A stretch of 64,000 nt of DNA from Bacteroidota bacterium (GTDB taxonomy: Bacteria; Bacteroidota; Ignavibacteria; Ignavibacteriales; Ignavibacteriaceae): contig JADFLR010000006.1 in assembly GCA_022564295.1 (NCBI GenBank), forward strand, positions 1-64,000. The letters run 5' to 3'. This document shows, piece after piece, positions 17,557 through 26,270 of this stretch. How positions within the stretch are numbered: position 1 is the first letter of the stretch; each line of letters starts with the position of its first letter. Below the pieces are notes generated by a model. That model ran no database searches. It saw nothing but the letters and a program-made list of their open reading frames with translations, and had not been told where the DNA came from. The position numbers and the translations under genes were made by a program.

Positions 17557-19329
17557 CTATTTAAGATAAACCATTGCTTTAGCATCCATCCATAATTTGT
17601 TGCCATTCTCACCCCAATAAGCAGTTATTCTATAAAAGTATATTCCACTTGGCATTTGTACACCAGAAGAATTTTTACCGTTCCAGGTAACTTTGTATTC
17701 TCCCGCACTCTGAAAATCATTCACAAGAGTTATAACTTCGGTTCCAAGAATATCATAAACAGCAAGCTCAACGTCCCTGTTTTCAGGAAGCGAATAAATA
17801 ATATTTGTCTCCCCATTAAATGGGTTTGGAAAGTTTTGTTTTATTAAAAAAGATGCTGGAATTTCTACTGACTGAAAATTTACTGCTGTCAAACTATCTC
17901 TTGTCACAGTTATATTATATAACCATATCATTATTTCATTTACTGAGTCCAATTCATAAAATGTAACAGAAACACTTTTTGTAGAGTATCTTGTATCAAC
18001 TTCAACTAAACCATAAACTGAAGTCAACCCGCCGACAGATGGTGATTCAACAGGATGTCCCCATTCGGCTCTAAACACTTCAAAAGAGTAAAGTGGATTA
18101 TTCTGATTATCCGGGATGAGAGGATGACCTGTTGCTCTTGTGTAATGAAACGGCGAAGAAGAAAAATCAAAAACAGCTCTATCTAAATCTGACAAAGAAT
18201 AAGCGATTGATGTATCTGTTTGCGATACATAATTCAGGGGAACCTTCCAATTTAGAATATGTCCGCTGGGATAGTGTTGGTCGCCTGAAAATACCATAAC
18301 ACCATAGATCTGATTCTCTTCTATAAAGGATAAAATTTTATTGCGTTCGAATGTGTAGCCCATCCAGCTATCAAATCCATCCCTGCCAGAGGAAGTATCG
18401 CCACCATAGTCATTCATTGAGACACTTGAAAAAATTATCTTAAATGGAGCCGTTGATTGCTTCAATTGATTCAATAACCACTCAAATTGTTCTTCGCCAA
18501 GCAATGTTTTATCTTCATTGTCATCTTCATCCATTGGTGATCTGTACCAACGTGTATCCAGAACAAAAATATCTACATCTGCAATTTTAAACTGATAATA
18601 GAGGCCTTCATCTTCTACCTGGAAAGGATAGATTGGAAAACTTTCTTTAAATACTTTTTTAGTTTCTTCTTTATAACGATAGGTGCTATCAGAATTATCC
18701 TGACCATAATCATGATCATCCCAAATTGCAACTATTGGTATGTTACTGCTCATCGCTTGAAAATGTTCATCAAAGTTTCGTGCATATTTACCTCGCAATG
18801 CTGGTACCACAGAATTTGGAGGACCTATATTAATATCTCCGTCCTTATCTGCATATATATTATCTCCAAGAAGTGCAACAAAGGTTGGTGATAATGTTGA
18901 TATATTATCAAAAATATTGTGAGGTACCCATTTATCCCTAAGGCACGCAGAGAAAACAAAACTGAACTTCCCGGGTTGGGACTGTTGAGGAAATGTTGAA
19001 AATGTAAACCATTCCGAACTGCTGCCATCTGTAAACATAACGCGGTATGTATATTCAGTATTATAATTTATCTCATCAAGAATCAGGTTTGTTGTGAGAT
19101 CATCACCATATGATAAATTTCCCCATTCGCTAAATTTAGATACTGAACTATTAACGTCGTGATACTCAATACGAACATTCCCAGGCACTGTGCCCTTAAC
19201 CAGAATGGGAACCTGTTTATCTTGAATGATTCCCACTATTGGGGACCTTAATAATCCGTCACTGCCTAATGCAAATATTATGCTTTGGCAGAATAGTGAA
19301 AAAAGCAAAATTACAGTTATTAAATACAT
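17557..19329 (-). CDS. PhoD-like phosphoesterase with T9SS C-terminal sorting domain
   Basis: A 590-residue secreted paralogue of the neighbouring lipoprotein. It has an N-terminal signal peptide (hydrophobic to about residue 22), a fibronectin-like domain and the PhoD catalytic domain with SACLRDK, GDNIYADKDG, WDDHDYG and SGDQHYPSGH. The last about 80 residues are a type IX secretion sorting domain beginning near QNFPNPFNGETN and ending in YLK. It should therefore be exported through T9SS and attached to the cell surface or released. Between the two paralogues, stretches of about 50 residues around RDGFDSWMGYTFERNK differ by only a few residues, indicating a fairly recent duplication. It is 40 bases downstream of glpK on the same strand. 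Confidence 0.84.
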   Translation of the reverse strand: MYLITVILLFSLFCQSIIFALGSDGLLRSPIVGIIQDKQVPILVKGTVPGNVRIEYHDVNSSVSKFSEWGNLSYGDDLTTNLILDEINYNTEYTYRVMFTDGSSSEWFTFSTFPQQSQPGKFSFVFSACLRDKWVPHNIFDNISTLSPTFVALLGDNIYADKDGDINIGPPNSVVPALRGKYARNFDEHFQAMSSNIPIVAIWDDHDYGQDNSDSTYRYKEETKKVFKESFPIYPFQVEDEGLYYQFKIADVDIFVLDTRWYRSPMDEDDNEDKTLLGEEQFEWLLNQLKQSTAPFKIIFSSVSMNDYGGDTSSGRDGFDSWMGYTFERNKILSFIEENQIYGVMVFSGDQHYPSGHILNWKVPLNYVSQTDTSIAYSLSDLDRAVFDFSSSPFHYTRATGHPLIPDNQNNPLYSFEVFRAEWGHPVESPSVGGLTSVYGLVEVDTRYSTKSVSVTFYELDSVNEIMIWLYNITVTRDSLTAVNFQSVEIPASFLIKQNFPNPFNGETNIIYSLPENRDVELAVYDILGTEVITLVNDFQSAGEYKVTWNGKNSSGVQMPSGIYFYRITAYWGENGNKLWMDAKAMVYLK

Positions 19330-19369
19330 GATATTTTAAATATAGTTATTATTTAAACGCTAATTATTA

Positions 19370-20860
19370 TCAATCAATCCATTTCATAGATCGTTGCACT
19401 GCCTTCTTCCACTGTTTAATTAATGTTTTTCTCTCGTCGTCACCAATTGAAGGAACGTATCTTTTATTCGGTTTCCAAATATTGTTTATGTCTTCAACAG
19501 AATTAAAATCCCCTATACCCAATGCACCTAAGAATGCAGCACCTAAAGCGGTTGTTTCGTTTATCTCGGGAACGTCAATAGGAATTCCCAATATATCAGC
19601 TTGAAACTGCATAAGAAATTCATTAACAACCGCACCACCGTCAGCTCGCATTGTATCGATATTCATACCAGAATCTTTTCGCATAACATCTAAATTCTCT
19701 GCAACCTGAAAAGCTATTGCTTCCAAAGTTGCCCTAACAATGTGTGCTCTTGTAGTACCGGCTGTTATTCCTATTATTATACCTCTTGCATATTGATCCC
19801 AATAGGGTGCAGCCAATCCTGTAAAAGCAGGAACAAAATACACCCCTCCTGAATCTGAAACTGATTTAGCCACTGCTTCGGTTTCATCAGCACTCTTAAT
19901 AATTTTAAGACCATCCCTAAGCCATTGAATAGCAGCACCGGCAATATATACACCGCCATCCAATGCAAATGTAACTTTTTTATCTATACTCCAAACGGCT
20001 GTTGTAATTAACCCATTTTTAGAATGAATAGTTTTGTTTCCTGTATTCATCAGCATAAAGCAACCCGTACCATAAGTGGTTTTTACAGAACCTTTATCGA
20101 AACAAGCCTGACCAAATAGTGCCGCTGCCTGATCAACAACACTTCCGGCAATCGGAATTTTTGCATCTATAAAATCGGTTGAAGTGTAACCATAAATTTC
20201 AGCGCTATCTTTTATTTCAGGAAGAATAGACTTAGGAATTCCTATGATATTTAGGATTTCATCATCCCATTGATTCTTATGAAGATTAAATAACATTGTT
20301 CTGGAAGCGGTAGAAGAATCCGTAATGTAAATTTTGGCTTCAGTCATTTTCCATAGCAACCATGTATCCAAAGTACCAACCAATAATTCTCCCTTATCAA
20401 CTTTACTCCAGGCATTTTTTACATTATCCAATATCCATTTTATTTTCAAGGCAGAGAAATAAGCATCAACCGTTAAGCCCGTTTTTTTTGTAATAAGATC
20501 TCCACATTTTTCTTTTAACTCATCAGCACTTTTTGCTGTTCTTCTATCTTGCCAAACGATAGCATTGTATATGGGTTTGCCGGTGTTCTTATCCCAAACC
20601 ATACAGGTCTCACCCTGGTTATCTAATCCAATTGCTCTCAAGTCTTTAGCTTTTATTCTTGCCTGATCTAAAGCCACCGCAACAGACCCTTTCGTTTTAT
20701 TCCATATTTCTATCGGGTCATGTTCCACCCATCCAGGTTTAGGGTAATACTGTTTGTGTTCTGAATAACCTCTTCCACAAATATTCCAATCTTCGTTAAA
20801 TATTAATGCTGTTGTCCCGGTTGTGCCTTGATCGATACCCAGGTAATATTTCTTTGTCAT
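19370..20860 (-). CDS. glpK: Glycerol kinase
   Basis: A 496-residue FGGY-family kinase matching glycerol kinase in length. It carries the N-terminal phosphate-binding GIDQGTTGTTAL, the GWVEHDP block and the C-terminal GLAAPYWDQYARG block, all characteristic of GlpK. It phosphorylates glycerol to sn-glycerol-3-phosphate with ATP in the cytoplasm. The start overlaps the stop of the APC permease by 4 bases (ATGA). It is the last gene before the PhoD-like pair in a run that also has a glycerol-3-phosphate dehydrogenase and transporter. No glycerol facilitator gene is seen nearby. Other FGGY sugar kinases are less likely given the context and motifs. Confidence 0.9.
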   Translation of the reverse strand: MTKKYYLGIDQGTTGTTALIFNEDWNICGRGYSEHKQYYPKPGWVEHDPIEIWNKTKGSVAVALDQARIKAKDLRAIGLDNQGETCMVWDKNTGKPIYNAIVWQDRRTAKSADELKEKCGDLITKKTGLTVDAYFSALKIKWILDNVKNAWSKVDKGELLVGTLDTWLLWKMTEAKIYITDSSTASRTMLFNLHKNQWDDEILNIIGIPKSILPEIKDSAEIYGYTSTDFIDAKIPIAGSVVDQAAALFGQACFDKGSVKTTYGTGCFMLMNTGNKTIHSKNGLITTAVWSIDKKVTFALDGGVYIAGAAIQWLRDGLKIIKSADETEAVAKSVSDSGGVYFVPAFTGLAAPYWDQYARGIIIGITAGTTRAHIVRATLEAIAFQVAENLDVMRKDSGMNIDTMRADGGAVVNEFLMQFQADILGIPIDVPEINETTALGAAFLGALGIGDFNSVEDINNIWKPNKRYVPSIGDDERKTLIKQWKKAVQRSMKWID

Positions 20861-22278
20861 TCTACTAATCTACTTCTTTTTATTAACCTACTTCTAAAAA
20901 ATAGGAAATAAAAGATCACACCAATAATCAACATGAAGCTGGAAATAATAGTTGCAGTGTGAAAATCTTTCGGTATTGTGAGGATGCCAATTTCGAGAAT
21001 GAGCCATAATATAGCAAAGGTGAAAACTGGTTTTGAAAATTTGCCAAGCGTAAAACTGCCTGATTTAAACTTCACATTTTTTCTGGTAATTCCATATGCG
21101 ACAATTGTAGTGAGATAAATTAATGCTGGTAATACGGCTGTCGCGGCAACGAGATCTATCAGTGATTCAGCAAAATAGGTAGAGATTAAACATAATATAA
21201 GAATTAAAAAAAGAGCTGCCGTAGGTACTTTTGTTTTTGATGAGACCTTTTTAAAAGACTGACTAAAAATAAATGCATTGTCCCGTGACATAGCATATAT
21301 TAGGCGTCCTGCAGAAGTAGTAATAACTAAACCGCAGGCGAAAATTGATACGCTAACTATTACTAAAAATAATTTGCCGAATACACCACCAAGATTTGTC
21401 ACTATGATATAAGGAAGAGGATTATCCGAATTCAGGACATCATTAAGATTTGGAATCGCCCATGTCGCGGCTATCAAAAATAACATACCAAAAATTCCTG
21501 ACAATGCAACTGAGGAGATAATTGTTTTGGGGATTGTTTTACTCGCATTTACAGTTTCTTCACTCAAATTTGCAGCTGCTTCAAATCCCACAATCGTGTA
21601 AGAACCCATCAACATAGTTAAAAGGAAAGGAGCAATATATGATGTTCCTTTTGCAGCATTTCCAGTGCTTAGTAGGATGGAAGGGTCTGCATCATGTAAA
21701 AATGCAACAATGAATAAAATTATTGCTAAACCCACTGCTCCGATTATTTCAGTCCATACAGCACCGTTATTGATAAGAGTTGTTATTTTTACACCAATTA
21801 TATTCAAGGTTACCTGCAGCACAATTATACTCATAACAATAACCTTGAGGTTTAGATCTGAAGCTGCAATATTGAATAATCCTGCAAAAACTAAAGCGAA
21901 CCCCCAATCAACAGTCGGAATAACCAAAATAAGAAAACAAAATGATATCCATCCGGTCATCCAACTAACAAAGGGAGTAGATAATCTTTTTAACCATTGA
22001 TAAGAATAACCACTGATAGGAATAATTCCAACAAGTTCAGCAAAAACTAATGCAACCAATAATTGACCGATAATAGTAATTGGCCATGACCATATTCCTG
22101 CCGGCCCACCGGTTTGGATAACAAACTTATAATTTGTGAAAATACCAGTAGTAATTGAAATAAATGAGAAGGCAATAGCAAAAGAACTGAATGATTTTAA
22201 GCTTCGTTTCAATTCCTGTTTATAGTTAAATGCTTCTACAATTTTTTCATCTTCACTGAATGCATCATCTTTTTTCAA
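20857..22278 (-). CDS. APC-superfamily amino acid/amine permease
   Basis: A 473-residue inner-membrane protein with about 12 hydrophobic segments. The N-terminus (FSSFAIAFSFISITTGIF, then GGPAGIWSWP) is typical of the APC superfamily, near eukaryote-like GABA/choline permeases and bacterial amino-acid permeases. The substrate cannot be read from sequence. It is translationally coupled to glpK by an ATGA overlap and follows the small FAD oxidoreductase by 24 bases, so it belongs to the glycerol-3-phosphate operon. One possible role is uptake of an amine headgroup freed from phospholipid-derived glycerophosphodiesters, which is inference only. Confidence 0.78.
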   Translation of the reverse strand: MKKDDAFSEDEKIVEAFNYKQELKRSLKSFSSFAIAFSFISITTGIFTNYKFVIQTGGPAGIWSWPITIIGQLLVALVFAELVGIIPISGYSYQWLKRLSTPFVSWMTGWISFCFLILVIPTVDWGFALVFAGLFNIAASDLNLKVIVMSIIVLQVTLNIIGVKITTLINNGAVWTEIIGAVGLAIILFIVAFLHDADPSILLSTGNAAKGTSYIAPFLLTMLMGSYTIVGFEAAANLSEETVNASKTIPKTIISSVALSGIFGMLFLIAATWAIPNLNDVLNSDNPLPYIIVTNLGGVFGKLFLVIVSVSIFACGLVITTSAGRLIYAMSRDNAFIFSQSFKKVSSKTKVPTAALFLILILCLISTYFAESLIDLVAATAVLPALIYLTTIVAYGITRKNVKFKSGSFTLGKFSKPVFTFAILWLILEIGILTIPKDFHTATIISSFMLIIGVIFYFLFFRSRLIKRSRLVE

Positions 22279-22302
22279 TCTTAAACTCCGAATCCATTTG
22301 GT

Positions 22303-23271
22303 CTACGAAAGATAATTTGCTACCGCACGGGCAACACGTTGACCATTGAAGTAACACCACTCAGCACCATGAAATCCGCCAAGTATATTTCCAGCAGCAA
22401 ACCAACCTGGCTCAGACAATTGATAATCTTTTGCCACAACAGGTTTCCTTGAATGAAGTTCTACTTTTATATCACCATTTAGTGCAAGTTCGCTATTGGG
22501 AATAAGCTCCCCACAAATAACAATGCCATCGCACGGAATATTTTTGCCATTAAGATTAACTCCCGAAGCGGTTTTGATTCCTGTTACTTCAATTGATTTT
22601 GCACTTAATCCCTGATAATCCGGATTGCTCCATATTCGGAAATAAAGACGTTCAAAGAAACTACATTTTGGTCTACTGCAATTATCAACTATAACTGCTT
22701 CCGATGCACCCGCCGCTTTTAACTTTGCCGCTGCCGCATAGCCTATTACATCGGAACCAATGATAAGAGGATTATTCATCGGCAATAAATGGTTACCATC
22801 TAACAGGCGAAGTAATTGTTTTGTATAAAATACCCTTACCGGTCTGGAACCAGCGATCCAACCTCTCTCAGCCGGTGTTTCTTCTCGCGAACCGCAAGCC
22901 ATTACAATTGCATCCGCAGAATAGTTTACCTCACCTTCTTCAGGACTTACTAAAGTCAATATCTTTTTTTTCGCATCTATATTGAGGACCTGGCTTTGTA
23001 ATTCAATTTGTACTTTTGTTTTTATTAATTGCTTTTCAAGCCATTGTGCATAGTCTTCACCGAAAACCGGAATGCCGCCTCGCGACCACCGAACAAATGT
23101 TCGTACTCCGCCTTTTTTCTTTTTGTAAAAGGAAGGTATTCCACCAATTTTATCACTGCGTTCTATAATTGCTATTGATTTTATTCCGCGTTTGGTTAAT
23201 GCAACTGCAGCACCAACACCTGCAGGACCAGCGCCAATGATAAGAACATTAAAATGTTTTACAGAATTCAT
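22303..23271 (-). CDS. FAD-dependent pyridine nucleotide-disulphide-type oxidoreductase, GlpB-like partner
   Basis: A 322-residue flavoprotein with an N-terminal FAD-binding GAGPAGVGAA motif, a second dinucleotide-binding region near IIGSDVIGYAAAAKL and a C-terminal AAGNILGG motif. It lacks the CxxC redox pair of thioredoxin reductases. It starts 9 bases after the GlpA-like gene, so the two likely form a dehydrogenase complex of the kind seen in opine/hydrogen-cyanide synthase-type enzymes and anaerobic glycerol-3-phosphate dehydrogenases: one subunit oxidises substrate and the other passes electrons on. The exact role is inferred from context. Confidence 0.75.
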   Translation of the reverse strand: MNSVKHFNVLIIGAGPAGVGAAVALTKRGIKSIAIIERSDKIGGIPSFYKKKKGGVRTFVRWSRGGIPVFGEDYAQWLEKQLIKTKVQIELQSQVLNIDAKKKILTLVSPEEGEVNYSADAIVMACGSREETPAERGWIAGSRPVRVFYTKQLLRLLDGNHLLPMNNPLIIGSDVIGYAAAAKLKAAGASEAVIVDNCSRPKCSFFERLYFRIWSNPDYQGLSAKSIEVTGIKTASGVNLNGKNIPCDGIVICGELIPNSELALNGDIKVELHSRKPVVAKDYQLSEPGWFAAGNILGGFHGAEWCYFNGQRVARAVANYLS

Positions 23272-23280
23272 TTACTACCT

Positions 23281-24831
23281 TTATTGATATTGTTCGGCAT
23301 TGGTAGAAATAATTTCACTTCCCGGTCCGCGTTTTGTAATCTTATTTAACGGAATATTACAATAGTTAGAAATAATCTCAGCAACATTTACCATACAATC
23401 AAAGCCTTGGCACCTTCCCATTTGGGCACGGGTTCTACGTTTTATCGCATCCAATGTGCGAGGTTTTAGCGGAGAATCTAAATGCTGAATAATTTCACCA
23501 AGGGATATCTGTTCGCAGTAACAAACTACCCTTCCATACTCCGGAGATTCTTTAACCAATTCATTATTTGAATATGGTCTTTTCCACCAGCCGGGCCAGC
23601 TACTTTCTGAGCGGCTATCTATAGCTACAGGGTTTACATTAAGATTTAATCCTAATTTTTCATGCAGTTCACCAATCAAATATTCAGCTAATGCAGGTGA
23701 AGATGTAAATCCGGTAGAGCGGATTCCGGAAACTGTAATGATACCCTGATGACCGTCATTGCAGCGTATCCAATAACTCCCCTGGCTGCAATTGCAGCGA
23801 ACACCTGAAAAGGTAGTGATCACAGACTGTTCATATAATCCAGGATACAGTTTCGAGGCTCCATCTAATAATTCCTGCAACCGCTCAACAGTAGTATCTG
23901 AAACTGTGTTATCATCAATTATAAAATCTTCTGCGGTTGGTCCCGCAATTAAATTCCCGAATATTGTTGGAATAACCAATACACCTTTTGTATTTGCTGT
24001 TGGTATTGGAAGCAGAATATGATCGATTGCGGATCTACTAAATTTATCAAATATCAGAAACTGTCCCCGGCGGGGATTGATATCAAATGGTTCGCCCCCG
24101 TAAAGGTCAGCTAATTTTCGGCTGCCCAAACCAGCAACATTTACGATAATCCTAGTATCAAATTTTTTACCGCAATTAGTAATAAGACTTTTAACTTTCC
24201 CATCTACATTCTCAATTCCTATTACTTCAATACCAAATAGAATATCTACACCATTGGATAGAGCAATCTCTGCATAAGCTATTGAAGTTGAAAACGGATC
24301 AGCAATGGATTCTCTTGGAATGAGGATGCCCCTTAAAACATTTTTTGTAATTTGAGGTTCTAACTCAAGTACTTGTTCTGCACTTAACTGTTGAACATCT
24401 GTGACACCATTTTTTAGAGCTTTTTCATAAACCTTATCTAACTGTGTATTCTGCTCATTATTAATTGCTATTAACAGTGCTCCACATTCCTCGTAAGGAA
24501 TTTTAAGTTTTTTAGCTAACTGTGGCCATTCCCTCGATGCTTTTGTAACTAACTCAGATTCGAGTGTGCCAACAGCAGCATCAAACCCGGTATGTACGAT
24601 TGCACTGTTTCCTTTGCTGGTTGCCTCCCCAACATCGTAGTTTTTATCGAGTAAAAGAACTCGAAGTTTATACATTGAAAGCTTATATGCTAAAGCACAA
24701 CCCACAACACCGGCACCAATAATCGTTACATCATATGGGATATCTCCCAATTGTTCGGTATCTATAAACTTTAACGATTCATCAAAATCTTTATCCATCC
24801 AATGATAGAACAGTTTACCGGAAACACTCAT
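23281..24831 (-). CDS. glpA: Glycerol-3-phosphate dehydrogenase, GlpA-like, with BFD [2Fe-2S] domain
   Basis: A DAO-family flavoprotein of 516 residues from the start chosen here. An open frame runs 18 codons further upstream to an ATG at 24885, but the ATG at 24831 has an AGAGGAG ribosome site 11 bases before it and avoids overlap with the transporter gene. FAD-binding GAGVVGCALAYKL lies near residues 40-50. The C-terminal 90 residues form a BFD-like [2Fe-2S] domain with CYC and CQGFDC cysteine pairs, as in anaerobic GlpA. It would oxidise glycerol-3-phosphate to dihydroxyacetone phosphate. No GlpC-type membrane subunit is nearby; the next gene may take electrons instead. A related L-2-hydroxyglutarate-type oxidase is a less likely alternative. 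Confidence 0.82.
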   Translation of the reverse strand: MSVSGKLFYHWMDKDFDESLKFIDTEQLGDIPYDVTIIGAGVVGCALAYKLSMYKLRVLLLDKNYDVGEATSKGNSAIVHTGFDAAVGTLESELVTKASREWPQLAKKLKIPYEECGALLIAINNEQNTQLDKVYEKALKNGVTDVQQLSAEQVLELEPQITKNVLRGILIPRESIADPFSTSIAYAEIALSNGVDILFGIEVIGIENVDGKVKSLITNCGKKFDTRIIVNVAGLGSRKLADLYGGEPFDINPRRGQFLIFDKFSRSAIDHILLPIPTANTKGVLVIPTIFGNLIAGPTAEDFIIDDNTVSDTTVERLQELLDGASKLYPGLYEQSVITTFSGVRCNCSQGSYWIRCNDGHQGIITVSGIRSTGFTSSPALAEYLIGELHEKLGLNLNVNPVAIDSRSESSWPGWWKRPYSNNELVKESPEYGRVVCYCEQISLGEIIQHLDSPLKPRTLDAIKRRTRAQMGRCQGFDCMVNVAEIISNYCNIPLNKITKRGPGSEIISTNAEQYQ

Positions 24832-24847
24832 TTTGTAATTTTCTCCT

Positions 24848-26176
24848 CTAAAGCTTATCCTTTTTAGTTTTGCCGGGAAGGGCATTCCATTTTGAAATCA
24901 TCAATAATCCTGCAATCAAAACGGATACACTTAAAAACATAAATACACCATCCCACCCCCAGCTATCTTTAAAAAATCCGGGTATGGTCCCACCGGCAAT
25001 AGCACCAACAGAACCCATTCCATTAATAACACCCGAAGCGGTGGAAGCTCCTTTACGCGTTCCAAAATCAACAGCGGCTGTTGCACTAACAAGCGAATCA
25101 GGTCCATAAATCAAGAAGCCAACAGAAAACAGTAACCCTGCTGAAACCAGACTGCTATGTACTGAAGCAAGGTCATTAAAAAAGAATAACAATATTGCTA
25201 AGGCAAACATTGAGATTACACAATATGGCATTCTTCGCGATTGGAATATTATATCTGAAGCGTAACCAGCTGCCAGAACACTAAACGGTCCCGCTAAAAA
25301 GAAAGCTGCATTTACAATCGCCGATTCCGCCATCCCGGTTCCCAACAATTCACTGATATATAATGGGCCCCAGAATAGTATTGCATATCGTGTTGGTTTT
25401 ATAAAAAAATAAACTGCACCTAAACGAAGTACCATCGGATTTTTTATTACCTCAATGATCGATTTCCAGGAACCTTCTTCCGGTTCACTAATTATTTCAT
25501 CATTTGAAACCTCTTCGGAAGCCGGTTCCTCCCTATGATATTCTTCGATAGGTGGAAGACCCATGTCCTGTGGTTTGTTCTTTTGTAGTAGAAAAAATAA
25601 AATCACTATTACTGCAAGAACAATTGCCGGAATAAAAAATGCAAATCTCCAACCACCAAAATATACCGCCATTAAACCTGCGAAGGGTGCCCCGATCAAT
25701 CCACCAATTGTATAATTAGTTGCCCACCATCCCATAACTACTCCACGCTCTCTTAGCGAGAACCAGTTAGTAATATTTTTTGCAAGCGGTGCCCAACCCG
25801 TTGATTGACTCAATCCCTGAAGCAGAGCAAACACACCAAAAGCAAGCATAATAGAAGAGACCCCCATTGCAAAACCAGTAATTATAGATCCTATAAGACC
25901 AAGAAGCACTATCTTGCGTGTACCGACTTTATCACCCAACATTCCCCAGACAAACTGCCCCACAGCATATGCAGTCAGATACAGACCATCAATCACACCC
26001 ATGTTTTCAGTTGTTAATGATAGGTTAGGATCTTCAAGGATTCCAATTTTAGCAACTGAAAAAGATGCCCGGGTTAAATAAAAGCCGGCATAAGCGAGCC
26101 AGGTAATGCCAAAAATCCTCAACCGCCAAAATTCATATTTGGGATCCTTTTGAAATCCTTTGATTACATCTGTCAA
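24848..26176 (-). CDS. glpT: OPA-family MFS transporter, probable glycerol-3-phosphate importer
   Basis: A 442-residue MFS protein with 12 predicted membrane segments. The N-terminal GFYLTRASFSVAK and the GWAPLAKNITNWF block are typical of the organophosphate:phosphate antiporter family (GlpT, UhpT, UhpC). A central charged cytoplasmic loop (EEYHREEPASEE region) separates the two six-helix halves. It is the first gene of the glycerol-3-phosphate operon, which supports glycerol-3-phosphate import in exchange for phosphate, though hexose phosphates cannot be excluded. Its ribosome-binding and operator region is the 94-base gap upstream, which holds an unusual palindrome. Confidence 0.8.
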   Translation of the reverse strand: MTDVIKGFQKDPKYEFWRLRIFGITWLAYAGFYLTRASFSVAKIGILEDPNLSLTTENMGVIDGLYLTAYAVGQFVWGMLGDKVGTRKIVLLGLIGSIITGFAMGVSSIMLAFGVFALLQGLSQSTGWAPLAKNITNWFSLRERGVVMGWWATNYTIGGLIGAPFAGLMAVYFGGWRFAFFIPAIVLAVIVILFFLLQKNKPQDMGLPPIEEYHREEPASEEVSNDEIISEPEEGSWKSIIEVIKNPMVLRLGAVYFFIKPTRYAILFWGPLYISELLGTGMAESAIVNAAFFLAGPFSVLAAGYASDIIFQSRRMPYCVISMFALAILLFFFNDLASVHSSLVSAGLLFSVGFLIYGPDSLVSATAAVDFGTRKGASTASGVINGMGSVGAIAGGTIPGFFKDSWGWDGVFMFLSVSVLIAGLLMISKWNALPGKTKKDKL

Positions 26177-26228
26177 ATTTTAAACCTGATAATGATGAAA
26201 ATTGCTATGTGTCTTAATTAAGTATTTC

Positions 26229-26253
26229 CGAAAAATTTTCGAAAACGCTTTTC
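26229..26253 (-). promoter_or_regulatory. Candidate operator upstream of the glycerol-3-phosphate operon
   Basis: A perfect 13-base palindrome CGAAAAATTTTCG (26229-26241) overlaps a second palindrome TTTTCGAAAA (26236-26245) and is followed by GAAAACGCTTTTC (26241-26253), a sequence with LacI/CcpA-like operator character. It lies 53-77 bases upstream of the transporter start on the coding strand. The regulator is not identified. Confidence 0.3.
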
Positions 26254-26270
26254 ATTCATTTAACTTTACT

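Noticed and set aside
24832-24885. 18-codon N-terminal extension of the GlpA-like protein
   Set aside because: The downstream ATG has an AGAGGAG ribosome site and gives an N-terminus that avoids overlap with the transporter gene.
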